The notes beneath the pieces were generated by a model. It saw only the letters and a list, made by a program, of their open reading frames with translations, did no database searches and was not told where the DNA came from. Shown here in pieces: positions 16,403-24,581 of a DNA stretch of 34,629 nt. Position numbers and translations under genes: made by a program. Positions within the stretch are counted from its first letter, which is position 1, and each line of letters begins with the position of its first letter. The DNA comes from an uncultured Pelagibacteraceae bacterium (GTDB lineage: Bacteria; Pseudomonadota; Alphaproteobacteria; Pelagibacterales; Pelagibacteraceae). The DNA lies in contig CACNTW010000012.1 of NCBI GenBank assembly GCA_902623495.1, positions 1-34,629 on the forward strand. The letters run 5' to 3'.

Positions 16403-17697
16403 TGATAGAAACAAAGGAACAAATAATAGAACATTTTAAGTCAGGCTCAAAGGATAAATCTAATTTGAAGATTGGAGTTGAGCATGAAAAATTTATTTTT
16501 GATAAAAAAACAAATACGAGAATTGATTATTCCAAAATCAAGAAAATGTTTGAAAATTTATATGAGTTTGGCTGGAAACCAATTTTTGAGGAAGAAAGTC
16601 CAATAGCGTTAACTAAGAATGGTAAAAGTATTACTTTAGAGCCTGGCAATCAAATAGAGCTATCTGGAGCAAAATTAAATAATATTCACGAAGCTTGTGC
16701 TGAATCTCATGAATATTTATTTGAGTTAAATCAGGTAATTGAAAAATTAGATTTTAAAATAGTAAGCGCTGGATATGATCCTATATCTAAACTTGAGGAT
16801 ATACCTAATAATCCAAAAAAAAGGTATGAGGTTATGACCAAAGATATGCCTGTTGGAGGAAAACTAAGTTTGGATATGATGTATAAAACTGCAGGTACGC
16901 AATTAAATTTAGATTATACCTCAGAAGAAGATTTTATAAAAAAATTTAAGTTGGCAAATAATTTAGTTCCAATATCTATCGGACTTTTTGCAAATTCCTC
17001 TATAGTTGAAAAAAGTAATAGTGGATACTTATCTTACAGATCTAAAGTTTGGCAAGAAACATCTAGAGGTGGATTGCCTGAGTTTTTTTTAAAAGATGTA
17101 AATTTTGAAAAATATGCAGATTATATTATGAATTATCCAATCTTATTTTTACAAAGTGAAGGTAATTATATATCTGGAAAAAAATATTTATTTAAAAACT
17201 TTATGAATGGAGAAATTAAAGAAATTGGAAATAAAATTCCAAGTACTAATGATCTTGATACACATTTAGGAACAATATTTACAGAGAACAGATTAAAACA
17301 ATATATCGAATTAAGATCAATGGATGCGTGCGGATGGGAGTGTTTATGTGCTGGTCCTGCCCTATTCACTGGATTACTTTATGGAAATCTGGAAGAAGCT
17401 TTAGATTTAATTAAAAATTGGGAAGCTAATGAAGTGCTTTCAGCTTATAAAAATGCACCTAAAAATGGCTTAAAAACTAATTTGATGGGCAAGGATATTT
17501 CGTATTGGGCAGAGAGACTATTAGACATATCAAAATCAGGATTAAAAAAGAGAGACTTTTTAAATAGAAAAAAATTAAGTGAAGCAAAATTTTTAGATCA
17601 CTTAGAAAAAATTGTAAAAAATAAAAAAACAAATGCTGATAATATAATAAGTAAGTATTCAAATTCCGAAAATTTGAATGATTTATATGACCAATAA
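16402..17697 (+). CDS. gshA: Glutamate-cysteine ligase, class 3 (alphaproteobacterial/plant type)
   Basis: A 431-residue ligase joining glutamate and cysteine, the first and limiting step of glutathione synthesis. Seen: the KIGVEHEKFIF strand with catalytic acidic residues (about 23-33), SITLEPGNQIELSGA (about 73-87), which is diagnostic for the plant/alphaproteobacterial class, MTKDMPVGGKLSLDMMYKTAGTQLNLDY (about 144-172, with the conserved M-x-x-T-A-x-x-Q-x-N run) and YIELRSMDACGW. The start codon overlaps the previous stop (TAATG), and gshB follows with an overlap, so synthesis of both enzymes is coupled. No redox-regulatory cysteine pair can be claimed from sequence. Confidence 0.93.
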   Translation: MIETKEQIIEHFKSGSKDKSNLKIGVEHEKFIFDKKTNTRIDYSKIKKMFENLYEFGWKPIFEEESPIALTKNGKSITLEPGNQIELSGAKLNNIHEACAESHEYLFELNQVIEKLDFKIVSAGYDPISKLEDIPNNPKKRYEVMTKDMPVGGKLSLDMMYKTAGTQLNLDYTSEEDFIKKFKLANNLVPISIGLFANSSIVEKSNSGYLSYRSKVWQETSRGGLPEFFLKDVNFEKYADYIMNYPILFLQSEGNYISGKKYLFKNFMNGEIKEIGNKIPSTNDLDTHLGTIFTENRLKQYIELRSMDACGWECLCAGPALFTGLLYGNLEEALDLIKNWEANEVLSAYKNAPKNGLKTNLMGKDISYWAERLLDISKSGLKKRDFLNRKKLSEAKFLDHLEKIVKNKKTNADNIISKYSNSENLNDLYDQ

Positions 17698-18610
17698 AAT
17701 TGTTGCTATACAAGGTGATAATTTAAAAAAAATAAATATCAAAACAGATACTACTATTTTTTTAGCTAATGAAGCTCAAAACAAGGGTTATAAATTATTT
17801 TATTATTATCCAGAAAATTTATCTAATATAAGAGGAAAAACTGTAAGTGAAGGATATTTTATTAAAATTGATTATTCAAAAAAGAAATTTTATAAAATTC
17901 TAAAAAAATCAAAATTAGACTTATCCTTTGCAAAATATATTTTAATCAGACAGGATCCACCTTTTAACTTGGAATATATTTCTACAACATTAATGCTAGA
18001 TAGAATTAAAGATAAAACAAAAATTATTAATGACCCTACTTCAGTAAGAAATATTTCAGAAAAATTTTATTCTTTAAATTTTAAAAATTATATGGCGGAT
18101 ACAATATTTACTAAAGATTTGATTGAAATTAAGAAATTTTTCAAAAAACATAAAAAGATAATAATTAAACCTATTCATAGCTATGGTGGCAATGATATAA
18201 CTCTTATTTCAGGGAAGCTTAATTTACTTAAAATAAAACAAATATTGAAAAAGCACGGTCACATTATGTGTCAAAAATTTTTAAATAAAATTAGGTTTGG
18301 AGATAAAAGAGTTTTTATTATAAATGGTAAGGTTTGCGGAGCTATATCTAGAGTTCCAAAATCAGGATCAATATTGAGCAATATGAGCAAAGGTGCAAAA
18401 CCTAAAATCGCATTTTTAAGTAATAAAGAGCTAAAAGTTTCAAATATTATTGCAAAAAAAATTAAGAAAGATGGAATTTACTTTGCAGGAATAGACTTTA
18501 TTGATGGAAAATTAAATGGAGATATAAATGTAACATCACCAACGGGTATAAAAACATACTTTGATTTATCTCAGATAAACTTGGCAAAGACTTTTTGGAA
18601 AGGTTTATAG
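17687..18610 (+). CDS. gshB: Glutathione synthase
   Basis: An ATP-grasp enzyme that adds glycine to gamma-glutamylcysteine. I prefer the ATG at 17687 (307 residues; overlap with gshA of 11 bases) because it starts directly at the first strand (NKIVAIQGD); an ATG at 17678 would add three residues. Seen: LIRQDPPFNLEY, matching the GshB MRxDPPFDxxY motif, TIFTKD, the ATP-binding KPIHSYGGNDI segment, the QKFLNKIRFGDKRVFIINGK stretch, and the closing INVTSPTGI motif that coordinates magnesium. Length matches the E. coli enzyme. Immediately followed by a transporter gene starting with TTG. Confidence 0.94.
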   Translation: MTNKIVAIQGDNLKKINIKTDTTIFLANEAQNKGYKLFYYYPENLSNIRGKTVSEGYFIKIDYSKKKFYKILKKSKLDLSFAKYILIRQDPPFNLEYISTTLMLDRIKDKTKIINDPTSVRNISEKFYSLNFKNYMADTIFTKDLIEIKKFFKKHKKIIIKPIHSYGGNDITLISGKLNLLKIKQILKKHGHIMCQKFLNKIRFGDKRVFIINGKVCGAISRVPKSGSILSNMSKGAKPKIAFLSNKELKVSNIIAKKIKKDGIYFAGIDFIDGKLNGDINVTSPTGIKTYFDLSQINLAKTFWKGL

Positions 18611-19477
18611 TTGAAAAACTTATCAAATCAGCAAAAAGGATCATCTCTTGCATTTATAGCTGTGATGTTCATCACACCAGATTCACTTTTTATAAGATTA
18701 TCTTCGATAGATACTTGGGGATTATTGTTTTATAGAGGTGCGATACCATTTGTAGCTGTATTAATTGGACTTCTTATATTTTATAAAAAAAACTTTATTA
18801 AAGCATTTTTGAATGTTGGTTATGCTGGTATTTTTTATATTATAAGTTTTTCTATTTGTAACATCACATTTATAATTTCAATCCAAAATACAAATGTAGC
18901 AAATACATTAATAATGATTGCAATGGCACCCATGCTTTCGGCAATCCTTGGTGCAATATTTTTAAAAGAGGTTCCTGATAAGAAGACTTGGATAGCTATA
19001 GCTATTACTTTAGTAGCTGTAATATATATATTCTACGACTCTCTTGAGATGGGTAACTTATTTGGTGATCTTATGGGTATAACAACAGCTTTTGGACTCG
19101 CCACCAACGCGGTAATAATCAGGTCGGCAAAAGATAGAGATTTGCTACCTTCAGCAGTTGTTGGTAAGCTTACAGTAGCTCTATTTGCTCTCTTTTTCGT
19201 TGAAAGTTATGAGTTAGTTGAAAAAGACCTGATTTATATACCTTTAATGTGTATTTTGTGTGTAGCAATACCATTCGTTTTGGTGACGATTGCTCCAAGA
19301 TTTATACCAGCCGAGGAAGTGAATCTGTTTTTTCTTCTTGAGACCATTTTAGGACCAATTTGGGTTTGGTTAGTTATCAAAGAGCAGCCTAGTCTAGAGA
19401 CAATAGTTGGTGGACTTGTAATTATATTCACTATAGCTGTTCACTCTTATCTAAAATTAAAATCTTCTTCTAAGTAA
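18611..19477 (+). CDS. DMT-superfamily (EamA) transporter
   Basis: A 288-residue membrane protein with about ten hydrophobic segments and two EamA repeats: the first ends with APMLSAILGAIFLKEVPDKKTW, the second with EETNLFFLLETILGPIWVWL-type sequence (here EEVNLFFLLETILGP), the usual signatures of each half. EamA proteins move metabolites such as amino acids or nucleotides across the inner membrane; the substrate cannot be told. The only start that fills the gap is TTG at 18611, directly after the gshB stop; the first ATG is at residue 19, inside the first helix. Last gene of the long + strand run. Confidence 0.85.
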   Translation: MKNLSNQQKGSSLAFIAVMFITPDSLFIRLSSIDTWGLLFYRGAIPFVAVLIGLLIFYKKNFIKAFLNVGYAGIFYIISFSICNITFIISIQNTNVANTLIMIAMAPMLSAILGAIFLKEVPDKKTWIAIAITLVAVIYIFYDSLEMGNLFGDLMGITTAFGLATNAVIIRSAKDRDLLPSAVVGKLTVALFALFFVESYELVEKDLIYIPLMCILCVAIPFVLVTIAPRFIPAEEVNLFFLLETILGPIWVWLVIKEQPSLETIVGGLVIIFTIAVHSYLKLKSSSK

Positions 19478-19546
19478 ATTATTTTTCTTTTTGTCACAAA
19501 TTTGTCTTGATTTAAAATTAGATCGCCCATAAACACCGCTAATTTT

Positions 19547-20839
19547 ATGAACAAAATTATAAAAAACTCTTGGGCTCTCTTTATGGGTATGGCATTTATA
19601 ATGCTCGCTCATGGTTTTCAAGGTACTCTGTTAGGTGTTAGAGCAGTTAAAGAAAATTTTGGTCTATCATCGACAGGTTTTTTATTTTCTGGATATTTTG
19701 TTGGATATTTTATTGGAGCAAAAATTATACAATCATTAATTCACAGAGTTGGTCATATTAGAGTATTCGCAGCTTTTGCTTCTGTCACTTCTATTGTGGT
19801 CTTATTACACTCTATTTTTGTAAATCCTATTTCATGGTTTGTGCTTAGAATGATTTCTGGATTTAGCATGGTTTGTCTTTATACAATTGCTGAGAGCTGG
19901 TTAAACGATAGATCTACAAATAAAAACAGAGGTAGTGTTTTATCAATCTACATGATTGTTATGTATGCCTCTATGGCGATTGGAATGTTTTTCATAAACT
20001 TTAGTAAACCAGAAAACTTTCAACCTTTTATACTTATATCTTTATTTATGTCATTATCTCTTGTTCCAATATTACTAACGAAAAGAAAGGCTCCAAACTT
20101 TAAAAAAATATCAGGTATGAAGCTAAAGGAAGTTTATAAATCATCACCATTTGGTGTTGTAAGTTCTTTTTTAATTGGAATATCACATTCAGCTGTTTTC
20201 TCGTTGATTGCAGTTTATGCTACATCGATGAATTTTAGTATTTTAGAAGTATCAATAGTAACCTTTTTATTTGCTATATCCGGAGCTATATCTCAATGGC
20301 CAATAGGAAAATTATCTGATATTTTAGATAGAAGAATTGTAATTATTTATACAACATTTGGAGCAGCTTTATTTTGTTTTTTGGCGATTATTTCCTCGGG
20401 TCAAATGTATATGCCTGCAGGTTTAGCTACATCAAAAATATTTTTTTATATCTGTATAATGTGTTTTTCTTTTTGTAGTCTACCAATGTTTGCATTAATT
20501 TTTGCACATACAAATGATTTTATACCAAAAGAAAAATTTGTAGCAGCAGGAGCAGGATTACAATTTGTTTTTGGTCTTGGTGCAATTTGTGGTCCTTTTA
20601 TGTGCTCATTATTTATGGAATTTTTAGGAGAAAATGGATTTTTTATTTTCTTAATTATATTTCATTCATTTATTGGTTTATTTGGAATATATAGAATGCA
20701 AATTAGAGAATCTGGAGATAACCCAGATTCACAATTTGCACCTATGCCTCAAACGATAACTCCAGCCGGTATAGAGCTTAATCCTTCAACTGAACCAATA
20801 GATGAACCAAATAATTTGAACGAATTTAAGAAAATTTAG
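19547..20839 (+). CDS. Major facilitator superfamily transporter
   Basis: A 430-residue protein with about 12 transmembrane segments. Between helices 2 and 3 is the MFS loop (GYFIGAKIIQSLIHRVGHIRVF), and the second half has its counterpart (GKLSDILDRRIVII). The sequence AESWLNDRSTNKNRG after helix 4 is typical of a bacterial MFS subgroup (YcaD-like). The last 35-40 residues form a Pro-rich hydrophilic cytoplasmic tail, beginning near NPDSQFAPMP. Substrate unknown. It follows a 69-base gap and precedes the oxidoreductase at 20855 by 15 bases, so those two are probably co-transcribed. Confidence 0.88.
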   Translation: MNKIIKNSWALFMGMAFIMLAHGFQGTLLGVRAVKENFGLSSTGFLFSGYFVGYFIGAKIIQSLIHRVGHIRVFAAFASVTSIVVLLHSIFVNPISWFVLRMISGFSMVCLYTIAESWLNDRSTNKNRGSVLSIYMIVMYASMAIGMFFINFSKPENFQPFILISLFMSLSLVPILLTKRKAPNFKKISGMKLKEVYKSSPFGVVSSFLIGISHSAVFSLIAVYATSMNFSILEVSIVTFLFAISGAISQWPIGKLSDILDRRIVIIYTTFGAALFCFLAIISSGQMYMPAGLATSKIFFYICIMCFSFCSLPMFALIFAHTNDFIPKEKFVAAGAGLQFVFGLGAICGPFMCSLFMEFLGENGFFIFLIIFHSFIGLFGIYRMQIRESGDNPDSQFAPMPQTITPAGIELNPSTEPIDEPNNLNEFKKI

Positions 20840-20854
20840 TGTAAGTTCAAAATT

Positions 20855-21511
20855 ATGAAAACAGCATTAATATTCGGTTCAACTGGATTAATTGGTGGAA
20901 TATTACTTAAATTGTTAGCCAGTGATCAAAAATATACAAAAATAAAGGTTTTTGTAAGATCTTATACTTCAAAAATTGATCCTAAAATAGAAGTTATTCA
21001 AACAGATTTTACAAAATTAGAAAACATTAAGTCAAAAATAAAAGGCGATGATTGTTTTTTTTGTATTGGCACTACAAGAAAAAAAACACCTAACAAACAA
21101 GATTATATAAACACTGAGTACAATTTACCTATAACAATTGGAAAAATTTGTAGCGATAATAATGTACAAAATTTTACTTATATTTCTTCATTGGGTGCCA
21201 GTTCAAAAAAAACAAATTTGTATTTAAAAAATAAAGGTATGGCTGAAGAAGAATTAAGAAAACTAAACTTTAAAAAATTTATTGTAATTAGACCTTCATT
21301 TTTAATTGGAAAAAGAATAGAGGAAAGATTGGGAGAAAAAATAGGTATTTTCGCCATGAAATGTATATCACCAATTTTAGTTGGAGATTTAAAAAAATAT
21401 AAATCGATAAATGCAGAAATAGTTGCCAAATCCATGATAAATATATCAAACAGTGAAATACAAAGTGGAGTATTTGAACCACCACAATTATTACAAATTG
21501 GAAGAGAATAA
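20855..21511 (+). CDS. NAD(P)-binding atypical short-chain dehydrogenase (TIP30/HTATIP2-like)
   Basis: A 218-residue protein with an N-terminal Rossmann motif GSTGLIGG (8-15) and the atypical SDR pattern: D near the second strand end, CIGTTRKKT (conserved C-x-G-T-T), ISSLGA with the candidate Ser, and NLYLKNKGMAE with the Tyr/Lys pair (Y-L-K-N-K). The later segment IRPSFLIGKRIEERLGEK matches the RPGLLxGxRxExRxxE motif of this family. Relatives are oxidoreductases or NADPH-binding regulators; substrate unknown. It lies 15 bases after the MFS gene. Confidence 0.8.
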   Translation: MKTALIFGSTGLIGGILLKLLASDQKYTKIKVFVRSYTSKIDPKIEVIQTDFTKLENIKSKIKGDDCFFCIGTTRKKTPNKQDYINTEYNLPITIGKICSDNNVQNFTYISSLGASSKKTNLYLKNKGMAEEELRKLNFKKFIVIRPSFLIGKRIEERLGEKIGIFAMKCISPILVGDLKKYKSINAEIVAKSMINISNSEIQSGVFEPPQLLQIGRE

Positions 21512-21554
21512 ATTTTTTATAAATCAATAAAATATTAAAAAAAATTATTTTAAG

Positions 21555-21578
21555 TGCTATAATACATTTAAAGGAGGT
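21555..21578 (+). promoter_or_regulatory. Extended -10 promoter and consensus Shine-Dalgarno of the GYD gene
   Basis: TG-C-TATAAT (21555-21563) is a perfect extended -10 element without a good -35. A full AAGGAGGT ribosome-binding site (21571-21578) starts only 8 bases later, 4 bases before the ATG at 21583. The predicted leader is about 12 bases. Most genes here have weak or no Shine-Dalgarno, so the pairing of strong signals stands out. Confidence 0.6.
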
Positions 21579-21582
21579 ATCT

Positions 21583-21906
21583 ATGGCTAAATTTTTTTTA
21601 ATGGGAAATTTTACAGAGAAAGCATTCGCAGGCTTTTTAAAAGATCCTGGATCAGATAGATCTGAGGTTGCTAGAAAGTGTTCTGAAAGTGTTGGAGCTG
21701 AAATGAAATCTTACACATATTTGAGAGGACCCTATGACTTTATAGTTGAAACCCATGGTACATTTGAGCAAATGGCTGCTATAAAAATGGCCACTGAGGG
21801 TAGTGGTGCACTTAAAAATATCGCTATTTGTGAGGAAACACCAATGAATGAAATTGCAAATCACGCAACAAAAGTATCAAGTGGCTATAAAGTGCCTGGA
21901 CAATAA
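21583..21906 (+). CDS. GYD-domain protein
   Basis: A 107-residue cytoplasmic protein of the GYD family, small dimeric alpha/beta-barrel proteins whose function is largely unknown. Seen: a first strand KFFLMGNFTE, a helix with SDRSEVARKCSESVGAEM (about 25-42), the central strand and motif YLRGPYDFIVET, in which G-P-Y-D replaces the name-giving G-x-Y-D, a second helix and NIAICEETPM. Its own promoter, full Shine-Dalgarno and a downstream hairpin make it a single-gene unit, likely well expressed. Composition is less Lys/Asn-biased than its neighbours, which also suits an abundant protein. Confidence 0.8.
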   Translation: MAKFFLMGNFTEKAFAGFLKDPGSDRSEVARKCSESVGAEMKSYTYLRGPYDFIVETHGTFEQMAAIKMATEGSGALKNIAICEETPMNEIANHATKVSSGYKVPGQ

Positions 21907-21912
21907 TCTTAA

Positions 21913-21941
21913 TGGTAGCTTCATTAATTATGAAGCTACCA
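21913..21941 (+). terminator. 12-bp perfect hairpin after the GYD gene
   Basis: The left arm TGGTAGCTTCAT (21913-21924) is a perfect inverted copy of the right arm (21930-21941), with a 5-base loop. It starts 6 bases after the GYD stop codon. The following bases are AT-rich but contain no clean T-run, so it is either a weak intrinsic terminator or an mRNA 3'-end protecting stem. It shares the GGTAGC/GCTACC core with the hairpin after the formate dehydrogenase gene. Confidence 0.7.
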
Positions 21942-22006
21942 ATTTAAAATCGAAGCTGTCAAAATATCTCATACAAATAAAATAATATTGATTTATTAAG
22001 AAAGTT

Positions 22007-22465
22007 ATGAACAAGAGAAAATTTATAAAATTATCTATATTTGGATCATTATTATACAGTATTTTTCCATACAAAATTTCATTAGCTGAAACCAAAAAAA
22101 TAATTAATCAAAATTTAACAGAAGCCCAAAAAAAAATTATGTTTGAAGAGGCAACTGAACGTCCTTTCTCAAGCCCTCTTAATCAGGAGAAAAGAGAAGG
22201 TTTTTATCACTGTGCAAATTGTGGAGCTAAACTTTTTAAGTCTAATTCAAAATTTGATAGTGGAACTGGTTGGCCATCATTTACAGAAGCACTTCCTGGA
22301 GCTTTTAAAACGAAAGTTGATTACAGCTTTGGCATGAAAAGAATTGAATACCATTGTGCAAAATGTGGTGCTCATCACGGTCATGTATTTGAAGACGGTC
22401 CTGGACCTACTGGAAAAAGATATTGTAATAACGGCTTATGTTTAATATTTAAGCCATCATCATAA
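22007..22465 (+). CDS. msrB: Peptide-methionine (R)-S-oxide reductase, exported
   Basis: A 152-residue MsrB, which reduces the R form of methionine sulfoxide in proteins. Seen: zinc-site pairs C69/C72 (CANC) and C117/C120 (CAKC), the SGTGWPSF loop (85-92), YHCAKCGAHHGHVF, GPTGKRYC with the catalytic C140. The N-terminus (1-27) is a basic then hydrophobic signal ending in SLA, so the enzyme should be periplasmic; KRKF is not a twin-arginine motif, so Sec export is likelier. A second cysteine four residues after C140 replaces the usual Ala/Ser region. The 61-residue gene follows after 12 bases. Confidence 0.93.
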   Translation: MNKRKFIKLSIFGSLLYSIFPYKISLAETKKIINQNLTEAQKKIMFEEATERPFSSPLNQEKREGFYHCANCGAKLFKSNSKFDSGTGWPSFTEALPGAFKTKVDYSFGMKRIEYHCAKCGAHHGHVFEDGPGPTGKRYCNNGLCLIFKPSS

Positions 22466-22477
22466 AATGGAGGAATA

Positions 22478-22663
22478 ATGAAGATATTGAGTATATTAAA
22501 AGGAGTTGAATTAGTTATAGCAGATTTAGAGGTAAATTTGGGAGAACAGGTGAGAAGTGCACCTACTTTATGCGCAAGATACAATGGTAAAATTATACCA
22601 TTAAACACTGCTCATGATGGTAGACCTATTCTTATGAAAGAAGAAAACGCTTTAGAAAACTAA
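22478..22663 (+). CDS. Small orphan protein, 61 residues
   Basis: I do not recognise this protein. It is supported as a gene by a strong GGAGG ribosome-binding site (22469-22473) 4 bases before the ATG, by the 12-base distance to msrB, and by balanced coding-type codons. It is mildly acidic, has no signal peptide or membrane segment and a single cysteine (residue 32) in SAPTLCARYNG. The pattern of short strands (LVIADLEVNL, KIIPLN) suggests a small folded beta-rich protein. Probably co-transcribed with msrB. Confidence 0.6.
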   Translation: MKILSILKGVELVIADLEVNLGEQVRSAPTLCARYNGKIIPLNTAHDGRPILMKEENALEN

Positions 22664-22727
22664 TTTTGTATTTAATTGCGTCAACTTAATTAAGTTTATT
22701 TACAGAAAAATATTATAAAAAATAACT

Positions 22728-23321
22728 ATGACATTTGAATTACCAAAACTAGATTATTCTAATGAGGCTTTGTCTCCAATAATGTCACAAGAAACATTAG
22801 AATTACATCATGGAAAACATCATCAAACGTACATAACAAATCTTAACAATTTTATAAAAGATACGGACATGGCTGAAATGTCATTGGAAGATATAATTGT
22901 AAAAAGCTCTAAAGATAACTCTAAAGCTGGGATATTTAACAATGCAAGCCAGCATTGGAACCATAATCTTTTTTGGAAATGCATGAAACCAAAAGGTGGT
23001 GGAAATATTCCGTCAAAACTTGAGAAAAAAATTGTTGAAGATTTTGGAAGTGTCGAAAAATTCAAAGATGAATTCAAACAAGCAGGTATAACTCAGTTTG
23101 GATCAGGTTGGTGTTGGTTATCTTTAAATAATGATAAATTAGTTGTTACAAAAACAGCTAATGCTGCTAATCCTTTAATTGATAACTTAAAACCAATACT
23201 TGGTTGTGATGTATGGGAGCATTCTTATTACATTGATTACAGAAATAGAAGACCTGAATATTTAGATAAATTTGTTGATAATCTTATAGATTGGGAATTT
23301 GTTGAATCTCTATTAATCTAA
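22728..23321 (+). CDS. sodB: Superoxide dismutase, iron type
   Basis: A 197-residue Fe/Mn superoxide dismutase converting superoxide to peroxide and oxygen. The four metal ligands are visible: H27 (LELHHGKHHQTY), H79 (QHWNH), D161 and H165 (GCDVWEHSYY). The glutamine at 75, placed before the second ligand as in FeSODs, and the absence of Gln in the GSGWCWL region favour iron. No signal peptide, so cytoplasmic. The 64-base gap upstream holds a 14-base palindrome (22683-22696). Monocistronic by spacing. Confidence 0.95.
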   Translation: MTFELPKLDYSNEALSPIMSQETLELHHGKHHQTYITNLNNFIKDTDMAEMSLEDIIVKSSKDNSKAGIFNNASQHWNHNLFWKCMKPKGGGNIPSKLEKKIVEDFGSVEKFKDEFKQAGITQFGSGWCWLSLNNDKLVVTKTANAANPLIDNLKPILGCDVWEHSYYIDYRNRRPEYLDKFVDNLIDWEFVESLLI

Positions 23322-23409
23322 TTAATTCTAAAACTTTTTGAGATAAATCAAAATATCCATTTTTAATTTAAAGCGAATAGACTTATATTTCAGAATCTGT
23401 TATTCTTAA

Positions 23410-24519
23410 ATGATGAGAAAAATTTTTGTTATTGCATTATTAATTTTTATCTCAAATACAGTTCTTAACGCAGAAACAATTAAACCAAAAAAAACACCAC
23501 TAAAAAAATTATCTAAGCAACTAGGCAATGGAGAATTAATTAAGATTAATTCATATCAAACTTCTGATTATAAAGGCATTATGGAGGGCTGGTATAAAGA
23601 GAGTCCAATTATAGTTGATGCTCTTATTACTTATCCAGCGGGAGAAGGTCCATTTCCTTTATTATTAATCGTTCATAGTAGTGGTGGTGCTGATGAATTT
23701 ACTGCAAATTGGCTAGAGTTTATGAGAGATCAACAAAAACCTTTGTTAGACATGGGGATAGCGACAATGTATTTAGATAATTTTTCTGCGAGAGGTGCAA
23801 AACATACTTATACAGATCAATCAAAAGCTTCTATATGGTCTACTTATATAGATGTGTTTATGGCATTAGATTATCTCAGCAAGGATCCAAAAATAAATAT
23901 TAAAAAAGTAGGTGTCTCTGGTTATTCAAGGGGAGGAAATCTTTCAATAATGGCTGCAGAAAAAAGATTGAGAGATATATTAGTAAGCAAAGATCTTTAT
24001 TTTGCTGCGTCTCAACCAAGATCTGCTGAATGTGGAATTACTGGAATGTTTAGAAATCCAACTCCAGTTAAAGAAACTAAAATTTGGTATGTACATGGTT
24101 TAGCTGAGGATTATACCTTGCCAGGTCCATGTGTAGATATAATGGAAAAAATGCAAGCTAAAGGTGCTGATATTAGGATCGATTTAAGAGAGGGATGGTA
24201 TCATTTATTTACTGGAAATTATGAGCCAGAAATTGAAAAAAGAACTCAATATTTTTGGAAGTGTCCTAATTTTTACACAGAGGATGATGGGAATCCTAAT
24301 AAAGAGTTCATTGATTTAATTATAAAAAATACAAAAATAAAAAGTTTGGATGAATTTAATGAGTTATCACGTAAAAATCCAAGAAAAGCTTTTAAAACAA
24401 TGTTCAAGGGTCTTAAAAAAGAAAATTGTATTGGAAAAGGTGTTACTGAAGGGGGTAACCATGGAAAAACTTTTATGCCAGAGTATTTAGCTTTTTGGAA
24501 AGAAAATTTATTAAATTAA
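23410..24519 (+). CDS. Exported alpha/beta hydrolase (dienelactone hydrolase-like)
   Basis: A 369-residue protein with a Sec signal peptide (about 1-21, cleavage after LNA). The hydrolase core shows the oxyanion strand LLLIVHSSGG (84-93), the nucleophile elbow GYSRGG with S173, then D234 (HGLAEDYT) and H265 (GWYHLF) in the correct order for a Ser-Asp-His triad. The family includes dienelactone hydrolases and acyl esterases; the natural substrate is unknown, but the location should be the periplasm, so it may release nutrients from esters. Two ATG codons are adjacent; MRK at the second gives an equally good signal. The last 90 residues are a Lys-rich C-terminal extension beyond the core. Confidence 0.82.
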   Translation: MMRKIFVIALLIFISNTVLNAETIKPKKTPLKKLSKQLGNGELIKINSYQTSDYKGIMEGWYKESPIIVDALITYPAGEGPFPLLLIVHSSGGADEFTANWLEFMRDQQKPLLDMGIATMYLDNFSARGAKHTYTDQSKASIWSTYIDVFMALDYLSKDPKINIKKVGVSGYSRGGNLSIMAAEKRLRDILVSKDLYFAASQPRSAECGITGMFRNPTPVKETKIWYVHGLAEDYTLPGPCVDIMEKMQAKGADIRIDLREGWYHLFTGNYEPEIEKRTQYFWKCPNFYTEDDGNPNKEFIDLIIKNTKIKSLDEFNELSRKNPRKAFKTMFKGLKKENCIGKGVTEGGNHGKTFMPEYLAFWKENLLN

Positions 24520-24581
24520 TTTAATTAAAAAACTCGATCTACAACTCGATAATAAAGAGATAAATCAAGGATCAGATTTTT

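Noticed and set aside
22007..22087. Twin-arginine signal on MsrB
   Set aside because: The basic stretch is NKRKF, without two consecutive arginines and the F-L-K context; a Sec signal fits better.
22683..22696. Perfect 14-base palindrome AACTTAATTAAGTT before sodB
   Set aside because: Possible operator or chance in AT-rich DNA; too AT-rich for a stable terminator stem and unsupported by a second copy, so not listed as a feature.
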